This document shows positions 30,502-39,139 of a stretch of 64,000 nt of DNA, one piece after another. Within the stretch, counting starts at the first letter, position 1, and each line of letters starts with the position of its first letter. Under the pieces are notes generated by a model. That model worked only from the letters and a program-made list of their open reading frames with translations, searched no databases and had not been told where the DNA came from. A program made the translations under genes and the position numbers. The stretch is from DATJLY01 sp035532935 (GTDB taxonomy: Bacteria; Pseudomonadota; Alphaproteobacteria; ATCC43930; CGMCC-115725), in contig DATKQE010000094.1 in NCBI GenBank assembly GCA_035532935.1, forward strand, positions 34,817 through 98,816. Reading direction: 5' to 3'.

Positions 30502-32361
30502 TCAGACGACGATGCGGGCGAGCGGCGAAGAAGCGTCGTCGCCCTCGTCGAACAATTCGGCGAGCTTTTCGAGCATGGTGCCGCCCAGTTGCTCGGCATC
30601 GACGATGGTGACGGCGCGACGATAGTACCGCGTCACGTCGTGGCCGATGCCGACGGCGACGAGTTGCACCGGCGAGTTGCGCTCGATCGCCGCGATCGCC
30701 TCGCGCAGGTGGCGCTCGAGATAATTCCCCGGATTGACCGACAGCGTCGAGTCGTCCACCGGCGCGCCGTCGGAGATGACCATGAGGATGCGACGCTGCT
30801 CGGTCCGCGCGAGGAGGCGGTTATGCGCCCATAACAGCGCCTCGCCGTCGATGTTCTCCTTGAGGATGCCCTCGCGCAGCATCAGCCCGAGCGCGCGGCG
30901 CGCGCGGCGCCACGGCGCATCGGCCTCCTTGTAGATGATGTGGCGGAGATCGTTGAGGCGGCCGGGATTGGGCGGCTTGCCGGCGGCGATCCACTTCTCG
31001 CGCGACTGCCCGCCCTTCCACGCACGCGTGGTGAAGCCGAGAATCTCCACCTTGACGCCGCAGCGCTCGAGCGTGCGGGCGAGGATGTCGGCGCTCATCG
31101 CGGCGACCGTGATCGGCCGGCCGCGCATCGAGCCCGAATTGTCGATGAGCAGCGTCACCACGGTGTCGCGGAACGCAGTTTCCTTCTCGCGCTTGTAGGA
31201 GAGCGGATAGACGGGATTGGTGATGATCCGCGCGAGGCGGGCGGAATCGAGGATGCCCTCCTCGAGATCGAACTCCCACGAGCGCATCTGCTTGGCGAGA
31301 AGCCGCCGCTGCAGCCGATTGGCGAGGCGGGCGATGACGCTCTGGAGATGGGCCAGTTGCTGGTCGAGGAGCGCCCTGAGCCGCGTCAGCTCGTCGCTGT
31401 CGCACAGCGCATCGGCCGCCACCTCTTCGTCGCATTCGGTGGTGAAGGCGCGATAGACCGAGGGATCGTCGTTGCCGCGCTGCTGCCGCGGCAGTACGCC
31501 GGGACGGCCCGGCCGGCCGGGGTCCTCGTCGCCCGCACCGGGCATCAATTCGCCCTGAACGTCCTCGGCGGCATCGTCGCCTTGCTCGCGGTCCTCCTCG
31601 GGCACGCCGCCTTCGAGCGCGCCCTGCGTGCCCGTGGCCGCGCCCTCGCCGCCCTCGTTCTGGCTCTCGTTCTCCTCGTTTTCCTCGCTGTCGCCATCGG
31701 CCGTTTCGCTTTCGGCACCGTCCTCGGGCTCGCCGAGATCGAGATCGAGGTCGCGGATAAGCTGACGCGCCGTCTTGGCATAGGCTTCCTGGTCGTCGGC
31801 GTGGCGGTTGAGCTCGGCCAGGTCGCGGCCGACACGCTCCTCGAGGAAGGGCCGCCAGGTATCGACGACCTGGCGCGCGGCCCGCGGCGGCGGCGCGCCG
31901 GTGAGCGCCTCGCGCGCGAGCAGCCGGATCGCCTCGGCCAGGGTCACGTCATTGCGTTCGACCATGTGCTCGTAGCCCTGGCGGCGATAGCGCTCCTCCA
32001 GCATGGCGGCAAGATTGGTCGCCACCCCCGCCATGCGGCGGGCGCCCAGCGCCTCGACCCGGGCCTGCTCGACGCCCTCGAAGATCGCGCGCGCCGTCTC
32101 GCCCGAAGGGGCACGGCGCGAATGGATGGCGGCGTCGTGGTAGCGCAGGCGCAGCGCCAGCGCATCGGCCGCGCCCCGCACCGGCGCCGCCTCGCGCTCG
32201 CTCAGCTCCCGCCCCGGCAGCGGCAGCCGCACCCGCGGACCTGCGGCCCCGGCGGGCTCCGCGCCATAGCTCACGGTCACGTCATCGCGCTCGGCGATCG
32301 CCCGCAGCGTTGCGGCGGTGGAGCGCTTGAAGGCCTCGATCGGGGTCTCGGTCTCAGCCAT
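30502..32361 (-). CDS. cobT: Cobaltochelatase subunit CobT
   Basis: Part of the aerobic CobN-CobS-CobT chelatase that inserts cobalt into hydrogenobyrinic acid a,c-diamide in cobalamin synthesis. The 619-residue chain has an N-terminal helical domain, a long acidic linker at about residues 205-290 (many Glu/Asp, for example GDSEENEENESQNEGGEG), and a C-terminal von Willebrand A domain with MIDAS motif DNSGSM and ISDGAPVDD. These are normal for CobT. It lies 4 nt after cobS in one operon. The large subunit CobN is not in this window. Confidence 0.96.
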   Translation of the reverse strand: MAETETPIEAFKRSTAATLRAIAERDDVTVSYGAEPAGAAGPRVRLPLPGRELSEREAAPVRGAADALALRLRYHDAAIHSRRAPSGETARAIFEGVEQARVEALGARRMAGVATNLAAMLEERYRRQGYEHMVERNDVTLAEAIRLLAREALTGAPPPRAARQVVDTWRPFLEERVGRDLAELNRHADDQEAYAKTARQLIRDLDLDLGEPEDGAESETADGDSEENEENESQNEGGEGAATGTQGALEGGVPEEDREQGDDAAEDVQGELMPGAGDEDPGRPGRPGVLPRQQRGNDDPSVYRAFTTECDEEVAADALCDSDELTRLRALLDQQLAHLQSVIARLANRLQRRLLAKQMRSWEFDLEEGILDSARLARIITNPVYPLSYKREKETAFRDTVVTLLIDNSGSMRGRPITVAAMSADILARTLERCGVKVEILGFTTRAWKGGQSREKWIAAGKPPNPGRLNDLRHIIYKEADAPWRRARRALGLMLREGILKENIDGEALLWAHNRLLARTEQRRILMVISDGAPVDDSTLSVNPGNYLERHLREAIAAIERNSPVQLVAVGIGHDVTRYYRRAVTIVDAEQLGGTMLEKLAELFDEGDDASSPLARIVV

Positions 32362-32365
32362 GGCG

Positions 32366-33364
32366 TCACGCCTGCGCCGTGCGCACCCCGGTCTCCTTCA
32401 GCTCGCTGCCGAAGCAGCGCTGATAGTATTCGGCCACGGTCGCGCGCTCGATCTCGTCGCACTTGTTGAGGAAGGTGACCCGGAAGGCAAAGCCGACATC
32501 GCCGAAAATCTTGACGTTCTCGGCCCAGGTTATGACCGTCCGCGGCGACATCACGGTGGAGATGTCGCCGTTGATGAAGCCGGACCGCGTGAGCTCGGCC
32601 AAAGCCACCATCGCCCGCACCATGCGCCTGCCGTCGTCGTTGTCGTAATGGGGGACCTTGGCCAGGACGATCTCGATCTCGGCCTCGTGCGGCAGGTAGT
32701 TGAGCGTGGCGACGATGTTCCAGCGGTCCATCTGCCCCTGGTTGATCTGCTGCGTGCCGTGATAGAGGCCGGTCGTGTCGCCGAGCCCAACCGTGTTCGT
32801 AGTCGAGAACAGGCGGAAATAGCGATGCGGCCGGATCACCCGGTTCTGGTCGAGGAGGGTGAGCTTGCCCTCGACCTCGAGCACGCGCTGGATGACGAAC
32901 ATCACGTCCGGCCGGCCGGCATCGTACTCGTCGAACACCAGCGCCATCGGATGCTGGATCGCCCAGGGCAGCAGGCCCTCGCGGTATTCCGTCACCTGCT
33001 GGCCGTCGCGCAGCACGATCGCGTCCTTGCCGACGAGGTCGATGCGGCTGATATGGCTGTCGAGATTGATGCGGATGCAGGGCCAGTTGAGGCGCGCCGC
33101 GACCTGCTCGATATGGGTCGACTTGCCGGTGCCGTGATAGCCCTGGATCATCACCCGCCGGTTGTGGGCGAAGCCCGCGAGGATGGCGAGCGTGGTGTCG
33201 CGGTCGAAGCGATAGGCATCGTCGACATCGGGAACATGGGCGCCGGCGCGCGAGAAGGCGGGCACCTGCAGCTCGCTGTCGATGCCGAAGGTCTGGCGCA
33301 CGGAAAGGGTGATATCGGGCGCATCGAGGGGAAAGTTTTCCGCGCCGTCGGTTGTGTCTGGCAT
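32366..33364 (-). CDS. cobS: Cobaltochelatase subunit CobS
   Basis: The AAA+ ATPase of the aerobic cobaltochelatase, forming a ring with CobT. The 332-residue chain has Walker A GYHGTGKST (about 94-102), Walker B ALVFDEYDAG, and sensor-type RLFSTTNTVGLGD. It has the conserved opening FGIDSELQVPAFS. The gene precedes cobT by 4 nt and follows the J-domain gene on the same strand, a gene order frequent in alphaproteobacteria. No cobalamin riboswitch is visible upstream. Confidence 0.97.
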   Translation of the reverse strand: MPDTTDGAENFPLDAPDITLSVRQTFGIDSELQVPAFSRAGAHVPDVDDAYRFDRDTTLAILAGFAHNRRVMIQGYHGTGKSTHIEQVAARLNWPCIRINLDSHISRIDLVGKDAIVLRDGQQVTEYREGLLPWAIQHPMALVFDEYDAGRPDVMFVIQRVLEVEGKLTLLDQNRVIRPHRYFRLFSTTNTVGLGDTTGLYHGTQQINQGQMDRWNIVATLNYLPHEAEIEIVLAKVPHYDNDDGRRMVRAMVALAELTRSGFINGDISTVMSPRTVITWAENVKIFGDVGFAFRVTFLNKCDEIERATVAEYYQRCFGSELKETGVRTAQA

Positions 33365-33419
33365 TGCTCGCTCGGTCGTTGTTGTTGTCGGGTCCTTTAC
33401 GGTGCGCAGAAGCGCGCAA

Positions 33420-33983
33420 TCAGGGAAAATAGCTTGCCTTCAGGGTCGCATAGGCGAGGTTGACGATCTTGAGCCTCTCCTCGGCCGCTTTGTCGCCGCC
33501 ATGCACATCGGGATGGTGCAGCTTCACCAGCTCCTTGTAGCGGGCCTTGAGGCCGACGAGCGTGAATGGCGGTTCGAGATTGAATATGGCCAGTGCATGC
33601 TCCTCTTGCGAGAGCGGACGCCGGTGCGGCGCATCGTGGCGACGCTCGTGCGGCACATCGTCATCGAGGCCGAACATGCCGAAATCGCGAAAGTGCGGGG
33701 AATAGCGCAGCTTGCCGCGGCCTCCCATCGGCCAGGTCGGGCGCTGCCACACGGTGTCGCTGCGGATCTCGCGCTCGACCTCGGCCGCGCTCATGCCGAC
33801 GTAATAGTTCCAGCCGGCGTTGTAGGCGCGCACGTGATCGAGGCAGAACCAGTAGAAGTTCCGAAGCGACGCGCGCGACCGCGGGGCACGGTATTCGCCG
33901 GCCGCGGCACAGCCGGGATGATCGCAAACCCGCACGGGATTCACGGCCGGTTCAGTCTCGTCCTCCCATCGCATGCGAACCAT
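33420..33983 (-). CDS. J-domain protein (DnaJ-like)
   Basis: A 187-residue protein with the J domain at its C-terminus rather than its N-terminus: YKELVKLHHPDVHGGDKAAE carries the HPD tripeptide needed to stimulate Hsp70 ATPase. The N-terminal half has CDHPGCAAAGEYRAPRSR and YWFCLDHVRAYNAGWNYY, a Cys/His cluster that may bind zinc. This arrangement recurs next to cobS and bolA in alphaproteobacteria. Its client is unknown. Confidence 0.88.
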   Translation of the reverse strand: MVRMRWEDETEPAVNPVRVCDHPGCAAAGEYRAPRSRASLRNFYWFCLDHVRAYNAGWNYYVGMSAAEVEREIRSDTVWQRPTWPMGGRGKLRYSPHFRDFGMFGLDDDVPHERRHDAPHRRPLSQEEHALAIFNLEPPFTLVGLKARYKELVKLHHPDVHGGDKAAEERLKIVNLAYATLKASYFP

Positions 33984-34083
33984 GGCCGCAGTATGGGGGT
34001 TGGCCCAGAAGCTGACAAGGTTCGCGGGTCAGCCTTGCGCGATCCTTGACCGCCGCGCGGCCCGGCGGCAACGTGACGATGCC

Positions 34084-34359
34084 ATGACCGCTGCCGATCG
34101 CATCCGCGCGCGGCTTGCACCGCTTCATCCGGTGCGGCTCGCCATCGTCGACGACTCGCACCGCCATCGCGGCCATGCCGGCGCCCGGCCCGGCGGCGAG
34201 ACTCATTTCCGCGTCGAGATCGTCTCGCCCGACTTCGCCGGCAAGACCCGGCTCGAGCGCCAGCGCAGCGTCTATCGACTTCTCGCCGAGGAGCTTGCCG
34301 GCGGCGTCCACGCCCTGCAGCTCGTTACGCTGACGCCCGACGAGGATCGGGCCGGCTGA
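34084..34359 (+). CDS. bolA: BolA family protein
   Basis: A 91-residue BolA-type protein; such proteins work with monothiol glutaredoxins in iron-sulfur cluster handling or regulation. Family marks are IVDDSHRHRGHAGARPGGET (the HxGH region), THFRVEIVSPDFAGK and QRSVYRLLAEEL. The start at 34084 fits the conserved opening TAADRIRARLAPL. It is divergent from the J-domain gene. Confidence 0.93.
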   Translation: MTAADRIRARLAPLHPVRLAIVDDSHRHRGHAGARPGGETHFRVEIVSPDFAGKTRLERQRSVYRLLAEELAGGVHALQLVTLTPDEDRAG

Positions 34360-34443
34360 CCGGCGATACACTTCTAGATAGTGTTATATAATAATTATCT
34401 CGGAACAGTTGCATTGCCCCAAAAATCTTTATATCGTTGAGTC
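34360..34443 (+). promoter_or_regulatory. AT-rich leader with -10-like TATAAT before RHH gene
   Basis: This short stretch is strikingly AT-rich for the genome. A small inverted repeat (ACACT-N7-AGTGT, 34368-34384) is followed by TATAAT at 34387-34392 and CTTTATATC near 34429. It could be a promoter for the ribbon-helix-helix gene, and the hairpin may also end bolA transcription. No clear -35 hexamer is seen. Confidence 0.35.
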
Positions 34444-34833
34444 ATGGATGGGATGCTCTCCTTCAAACTCGTGCGCGGCGGGCCGGTGGCCACCCGCGCA
34501 TCCTCTACCCTCGTCAGCCGCAACGTGACGGTGGCGGGGCACCGCACCAGCATGCGCCTCGAACCGGCGATGTGGGACGCTTTGGAGGAGGTTTGCCGCC
34601 GGGAACAGGCCTCGCTCGGCGAAATCGCGACCGTCGTCGGGCATGCCCGGTCGGCATCGAGCCTGACCGCGGCGATGCGCGTTTTCGTGCTGAATTACTT
34701 CTACAGCGCGGCGACCGAGGACGGCCACCGCCGCGCCGGCCACGGCGCCGCGCACGGTCACCGCGATGTCGTTTCGCGACCTTCGGCCGAGCTGCCGTCA
34801 GCGGTGGCCGACGCGCCTCACGCGCCGGTATAG
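34444..34833 (+). CDS. Ribbon-helix-helix domain protein
   Basis: A 129-residue protein with one RHH domain of the kind common in alphaproteobacteria: STLVSRNVTVAGHRTSMRLE forms the strand, followed by helices MWDALEEVCRREQASLGEIA and SSLTAAMRVFVLNYF. It is probably a small DNA-binding regulator. ATG 34453 is an alternative start. The C-terminal 40 residues are His/Ala/Pro-rich and overlap the end of the convergent DUF2889 gene by 16 nt. Confidence 0.8.
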   Translation: MDGMLSFKLVRGGPVATRASSTLVSRNVTVAGHRTSMRLEPAMWDALEEVCRREQASLGEIATVVGHARSASSLTAAMRVFVLNYFYSAATEDGHRRAGHGAAHGHRDVVSRPSAELPSAVADAPHAPV

Positions 34834-35378
34834 AAACTGGGAAAGAGCTGCTTCACCACCTCGCCCGAGCTCGACCAGCCGTGGCAGGTATCGAGAAAAG
34901 GCGGCCGCCTCGTCGCCGGGCGAGGCTCGCCGCGCGCCCGGCTCAGCTTGTCGCGATAGGGATAGATGGTCTGATAGGCCGTGGTGGCGATCGGCCCCAG
35001 CATCTCGACGAGATGGGTGCAGCCCTCGATACCGCCGAGCAGCTCCTTCACCTTGACATAGAAGCCGGGCCGGATGTTGAGGCCCTTGAGGCGCGCGAAA
35101 TTACCGGTGATGGCAGGACAGACCGGGAACGGGCTGTGATCGGTGACGGCCTCGACCGCGCGGATCACCAGGTCGTCGTCGACCGTGAGCCGGAGCCACA
35201 TCTCGTGCACCGGCACGCCCGAGGCGACCGTGCCGCGATAGCGCGACTCGAAGTCATAGCTCTTGACGTCGGTGAGATGGCCCTCGATGTCCCACAGACC
35301 ATCCTCGCGGTGGAAGCCGCTGCATACGACGTGGCGGACGTGAACCGGGGCGCGCGGCACGGAGGGTGAGAGCGGCAT
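34818..35378 (-). CDS. DUF2889 family protein
   Basis: A 186-residue conserved protein of unknown function. Family-like segments are CSGFHREDGLWDIEGHLTD, HEMWLRLTVDDDLVIRAVEA and GCTHLVEMLGPIATTAYQT. There is no signal peptide. The ATG at 35378 opens where the family-like sequence starts. It lies 37 nt after aroB on the same strand and could be co-transcribed with the shikimate genes. Confidence 0.8.
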   Translation of the reverse strand: MPLSPSVPRAPVHVRHVVCSGFHREDGLWDIEGHLTDVKSYDFESRYRGTVASGVPVHEMWLRLTVDDDLVIRAVEAVTDHSPFPVCPAITGNFARLKGLNIRPGFYVKVKELLGGIEGCTHLVEMLGPIATTAYQTIYPYRDKLSRARGEPRPATRRPPFLDTCHGWSSSGEVVKQLFPSFYTGA

Positions 35379-35415
35379 GGCGGTCGATGCCCCGAAGGTT
35401 TGACGGCGCCCCTGT

Positions 35416-36561
35416 TTAGACGGCACCGACCGGGCGGGAAAGCGATTTTGCCGCCTCGGCCGCAAGGAATTCGCGCAGCACCTCTGCCGGCACGTCGGGG
35501 CTGATGAAAGCCTGACCGATGTCGCGCGCGAGAATGAGGGTGATGCGGCCGTCGCGAACCTTCTTGTCCCGCTGCATGTGCGCGAGCAGGACGTCAGCCG
35601 CGAGCGGCCGCGCATTGGCGATGCCGCCGAGGGCCACCGGCAGCCCGACCGCGGCAAGATGACGGCGCACGCGCGCGGCCGAATCCGGCGGGCACAGGCC
35701 GAGCCGCACCGAAAGATCGAAGGCGAGACGCATGCCCAGTGCCACCGCCTCGCCATGCAGGAGCGCATCGCCGAAGCCGGTTTCGACCTCGAGCGCATGG
35801 CCGAAGGTATGACCGAAATTCAAGAGCGCGCGCTCGCCATCCTCGCGCTCGTCGGCGGCAACGACCGCGGCCTTGGCAGCGCAGCTCGCGCGCACCGCCC
35901 GCCGCCGGCTCGCGGCATCGCCGGCCACCAGACCTTCGCCCGCCGCCTCGAGCCATTCGAACATGGCGCGGTCGCGGATCAGGCCGTATTTCACCACCTC
36001 GGCATAGCCCGCGAGCAATTCGCGCCGCGGCAGCGTCGCCAGCACGTCGATATCGGCCAGGACCAGCGCTGGCTGGTAAAACGCGCCAACCAGATTCTTG
36101 CCGTATTTCGTATCAATCGCAGTCTTGCCGCCGACCGAGCTGTCGACCTGGGCGAGCAGCGTGGTCGGGATCTGCACGTAATCGATACCGCGCAGCAGGG
36201 TCGCGGCGGCAAAGCCGGTGAGGTCGCCAACGACGCCGCCGCCCAAGGCCACGAGCGCGGTGCGGCGCTCGATCCCGAGCGCGAGGATGTCCTCAGCCAG
36301 CTTCTGGAAGTGGCGAAAATCCTTGGTTTGCTCGCCCGGCGGCAGAACGATCGTCTCGTACACGAGCCCGGCGTCGTCGAGTCCCGCGGCAAGCCGCGCG
36401 AGATGCAGCGCCGCCACATTCGCATCGGTCACCAGGACGACGCGGGGCTGGCGCAGCACGGGCCGCATCAGCGCGCCGGCCTGGTCGAGCAGCCCGGTGC
36501 CGATGACGATGTCATAGCTGCGCGCGCCGAGCGCGACGTGCAGGCGCTCGGCCGCGGTCAC
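35416..36561 (-). CDS. aroB: 3-Dehydroquinate synthase
   Basis: Second enzyme of the shikimate pathway, cyclising DAHP to 3-dehydroquinate using NAD and a metal ion. The 381-residue chain shows VLPPGEQTKDF, ALGGGVVGDLTGFAAA, PTTLLAQVDSSVGGKTAID, and metal-binding Glu/His in GYAEVVKYGL, FGHTFGHALE and HGEAVALGM. The GTG start at 36561 overlaps the aroK stop by 4 nt (GTGA), the classic aroK-aroB pair. Confidence 0.96.
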   Translation of the reverse strand: MTAAERLHVALGARSYDIVIGTGLLDQAGALMRPVLRQPRVVLVTDANVAALHLARLAAGLDDAGLVYETIVLPPGEQTKDFRHFQKLAEDILALGIERRTALVALGGGVVGDLTGFAAATLLRGIDYVQIPTTLLAQVDSSVGGKTAIDTKYGKNLVGAFYQPALVLADIDVLATLPRRELLAGYAEVVKYGLIRDRAMFEWLEAAGEGLVAGDAASRRRAVRASCAAKAAVVAADEREDGERALLNFGHTFGHALEVETGFGDALLHGEAVALGMRLAFDLSVRLGLCPPDSAARVRRHLAAVGLPVALGGIANARPLAADVLLAHMQRDKKVRDGRITLILARDIGQAFISPDVPAEVLREFLAAEAAKSLSRPVGAV

Positions 36562-37115
36562 GACGGCACCGCAGCAACGCCGAGGCGATCGGCCAGCGCC
36601 CCGATCACGCGCTCGAGTGTCACTTCGGGCGGGCCGTCGAGCGCATCGACGATGATGTCGGCCTCGCCATAGACGGGGTAGCGCTCGGCGATCAGCCGTT
36701 CGAGCACCGCACGCGGTTCGCCGGCCTTGAGCAGCGGCCGGTTGTTGCGCCGCGTCAGGCGCGGCAGCAGGAGCTCGAGCTCGGCGCGCAGCCAGATCGA
36801 GATCGCCCGCTCGCGCAACAGCGCGCGCGTCGTCGGGTCCATGAAGGCACCACCGCCCGTCGCCAGCACCTGCACCGGGCCTTCGAGCAGGCGGGCGATG
36901 ACGCGCCGCTCGCCTTCGCGGAACACCGCCTCCCCGTGGCGCTCGAAAATCTCCTCGATGGTGGCGCCGGCCGCCGCCTCGATCTCGGCATCCGCATCGG
37001 TGAACGGAAGCTTGAGCCGCTGCGCGAGTCGCCGGCCGATGCTCGATTTCCCCGCGCCCATGAGGCCGACGAGAGCGACCGTGCGCGGCACGGGAAAGGC
37101 GGATGCCTCGCTCAT
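36558..37115 (-). CDS. aroK: Shikimate kinase
   Basis: Phosphorylates shikimate with ATP. The 185-residue chain has the P-loop LVGLMGAGKSSIGRRL, the substrate-binding Asp in FTDADAEIE, GGGAFMDPTTR and the lid region RRNNRPLLK. I start at ATG 37115, preceded by GAGAGCG; ATG 37163 in the same frame has no ribosome site and adds Arg-rich residues. It is coupled to aroB. Confidence 0.95.
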   Translation of the reverse strand: MSEASAFPVPRTVALVGLMGAGKSSIGRRLAQRLKLPFTDADAEIEAAAGATIEEIFERHGEAVFREGERRVIARLLEGPVQVLATGGGAFMDPTTRALLRERAISIWLRAELELLLPRLTRRNNRPLLKAGEPRAVLERLIAERYPVYGEADIIVDALDGPPEVTLERVIGALADRLGVAAVPS

Positions 37116-37278
37116 ATCGCGCTCTCGCGCCCGCAACGCCGCGTTGAACCGCGGCCGCCGCATCCGTTAGAGTGTCGTACAGAAGCCATAAAGGTAGCGT
37201 AGCACATCCGGTGCTATAAATCGTCCTCCCGCCGGCGTTCCGGCGGTGGCGGTCGGCGGCTTGGGATTCTGGATTGCG

Positions 37279-37419
37279 ATGGGCAAAGCGGTTCTGATCG
37301 GCGTGGCGCTGCTGGTGTTGGTGATCGCAGGCGGCGTGGGATTCCTCATGGTATGGAACATTCCGGCACCGACGCTGCACGTGGAGCGCGTCATTCCCGA
37401 TGCGCGCCTGGCGCATTAA
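37279..37419 (+). CDS. Small membrane protein upstream of secreted protein gene, 46 aa
   Basis: A 46-residue peptide with one membrane segment (ISO: residues 4-24, AVLIGVALLVLVIAGGVGFL) followed by WNIPAPTLHVERVIPDAR. I recall the WxIPAPT...VEKVIP ending as a conserved short protein found beside xerD in Rhodospirillales-type genomes, which supports a real gene. It overlaps the next gene's start by 20 nt. Function is unknown; it may be a small subunit or regulator of an envelope process. Confidence 0.6.
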   Translation: MGKAVLIGVALLVLVIAGGVGFLMVWNIPAPTLHVERVIPDARLAH

Positions 37420-39139
37420 GGCGCGGCGCCATGCCGGCATCGGCACTCTGGCGCTCTTGACCGCGATGCTTGCCGGCGCGGCGCCGGCGGCAGCACAGGC
37501 CGGGGCGCCCATTCCGCTCCTGCCACAGCAAGCGCAGCCCCCATCGATCGGCAACGGGGCGGGTGCCGCACCGCCGCCGCAATCCGGCGCCGTGACGGCG
37601 GCGCCGCTGGCGCCGACCGATGCCTCGTGGATCGGCGTGCTGGGCGAGGATCAGGGCGCCTTTCCGCAGACGATGTGGAAAGGGACGCCGCGCGCGCTGG
37701 TTGCCGGGTTGCTGCCGCTGTTGGCCCCATCGACGTCGCCGGTGCTGCAGGACCTGACGCGGCGGCTGCTCTTGAGCAATGCCGCGGCGCCCGACGGGCA
37801 GGATGCGCCGGACCGGCCGCCGCTCGCCGAAATGCGGCTCGGCCGCCTGCTGGCGCTCGGCGACGTCGCGGGCGCCGTGGCGATGATGGACCAATTGCCG
37901 CCGGATACCAGCGGCGACGGGCTCGACCGCATGAAGGTCAAACTCTCTTTCGCCGGCGCCGACGAGAGCAGCGCCTGCAACATGGTCGAGAAGCTGATCG
38001 CCCGCGATCAGAGTCCCTGGTGGCAGCGCGCGCTGATCGCCTGCCAGGCCCTGGCCGGCGACGGGGCCAAGGCGTCGCTCGGCCAGTCCCTCCTCCGCGA
38101 GCAGAAGGCGCCCGCCGATCCGGTCTTCGATGCCCTGATCGACAATTTGGGCGGCCGGCCGCATCGGATCGACAAGCTGCCCGATCCGAGCCCGTTGCGC
38201 CTGGCCTTGCTGGCAGCGGCGAAGCGGCCGCTGCCGAGCGAGGCGCTGGCGGCGGCCGGTCCGGCAGCGCTCCTTGCCTATGCGACCAGCGAGGCGCCGT
38301 CGTTGGAGCGGCGCCTGCCCGCGGCCGAGCGCGCCGCCCTGTTCGGCGCCTTGCCGCCCCGGCGGTTGGGTGCGCTCTACGAGCAGGTCATGGCCAAGCC
38401 CGGCGAGCGGACGGACGCGCTCAAGGACGGGAAGCTGCCCGAGACCGCGCACAGCCGCGCCATCCTTTATCAGGTGGCGCGGTCGAGCGCGCCGGCCGCG
38501 ACGCGCGCGGCGGCAATCACGGCGCTCCTCGCCGAGGCGAGAAAGCGCGATGCCTTCCCCTTCACCGCGCGGCTCTTGACCGCGGCGGTCGGCGAGCTTC
38601 GGCCGCAGGACGTCTCGCGCGACTTCGCCGGCGATGCGGCGCGCGCGCTCATGGTGGACGGCGAGAACGATGCCGCGGCGCCGTGGATCGCCGCCGCCGG
38701 CAGCAAGGAGCTGGCGGCGCTGAGTGCCCTTGTGATCCCGCCTTCCGGCACCGCGGACGCGGCCGCGGTGCTGCATGACGGTATCGCCGAACTGGTCGGG
38801 CGGGACGCGCGCGCGGCGCCGGCACAAGCGGATCTGCTGGTGACGCTGCTCGCCGCCTTCGATCTGCCGGTCGGCCCCGCCGACTGGGGGGTGCTGCTCG
38901 CGCCGCCGCACGTGGCGAAAATTCCCAGCGCGGCATTGTGGATCGATCAGCAGCGGGCCGCCGCCGCCAAGCGGATCGGCGAGACCGTGCTGAGCACCAT
39001 TCTGCTGCTGCAATCGGGCGATCGGCTGTCGCTCGAACCGGTGGTCCTGGCGCGCGCAATCGCCGGACTCCGCGCGATCGGCCACGAGGCGGATGCGCGC
39101 CAGCTCGCGCTCGAGGCGGCGATTGACGCGGGCCTCTGA
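37400..39139 (+). CDS. Large secreted or periplasmic protein, function unknown
   Basis: A 579-residue protein with an N-terminal signal peptide (residues 1-33: GTLALLTAMLAGAAPAAAQA) and then an Ala/Pro-rich stretch. The remainder is Ala/Leu-rich helical repeats resembling TPR/SEL1-like solenoids (DLTRRLLLSNAAAPDG, RLGRLLALGDVAGAVAMMDQ), with no catalytic motif. It lies between the 46-residue membrane peptide and xerD, overlapping both, in a conserved alphaproteobacterial position. It may be an envelope scaffold, but no function can be assigned. Confidence 0.75.
   Translation: MRAWRIKARRHAGIGTLALLTAMLAGAAPAAAQAGAPIPLLPQQAQPPSIGNGAGAAPPPQSGAVTAAPLAPTDASWIGVLGEDQGAFPQTMWKGTPRALVAGLLPLLAPSTSPVLQDLTRRLLLSNAAAPDGQDAPDRPPLAEMRLGRLLALGDVAGAVAMMDQLPPDTSGDGLDRMKVKLSFAGADESSACNMVEKLIARDQSPWWQRALIACQALAGDGAKASLGQSLLREQKAPADPVFDALIDNLGGRPHRIDKLPDPSPLRLALLAAAKRPLPSEALAAAGPAALLAYATSEAPSLERRLPAAERAALFGALPPRRLGALYEQVMAKPGERTDALKDGKLPETAHSRAILYQVARSSAPAATRAAAITALLAEARKRDAFPFTARLLTAAVGELRPQDVSRDFAGDAARALMVDGENDAAAPWIAAAGSKELAALSALVIPPSGTADAAAVLHDGIAELVGRDARAAPAQADLLVTLLAAFDLPVGPADWGVLLAPPHVAKIPSAALWIDQQRAAAAKRIGETVLSTILLLQSGDRLSLEPVVLARAIAGLRAIGHEADARQLALEAAIDAGL

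Noticed and set aside
30502..33364. MoxR/vWFA stress ATPase system instead of cobaltochelatase
   Set aside because: The acidic linker in the vWFA protein, the FGIDSELQVPAF opening of the ATPase and the gene order fit CobT/CobS specifically.
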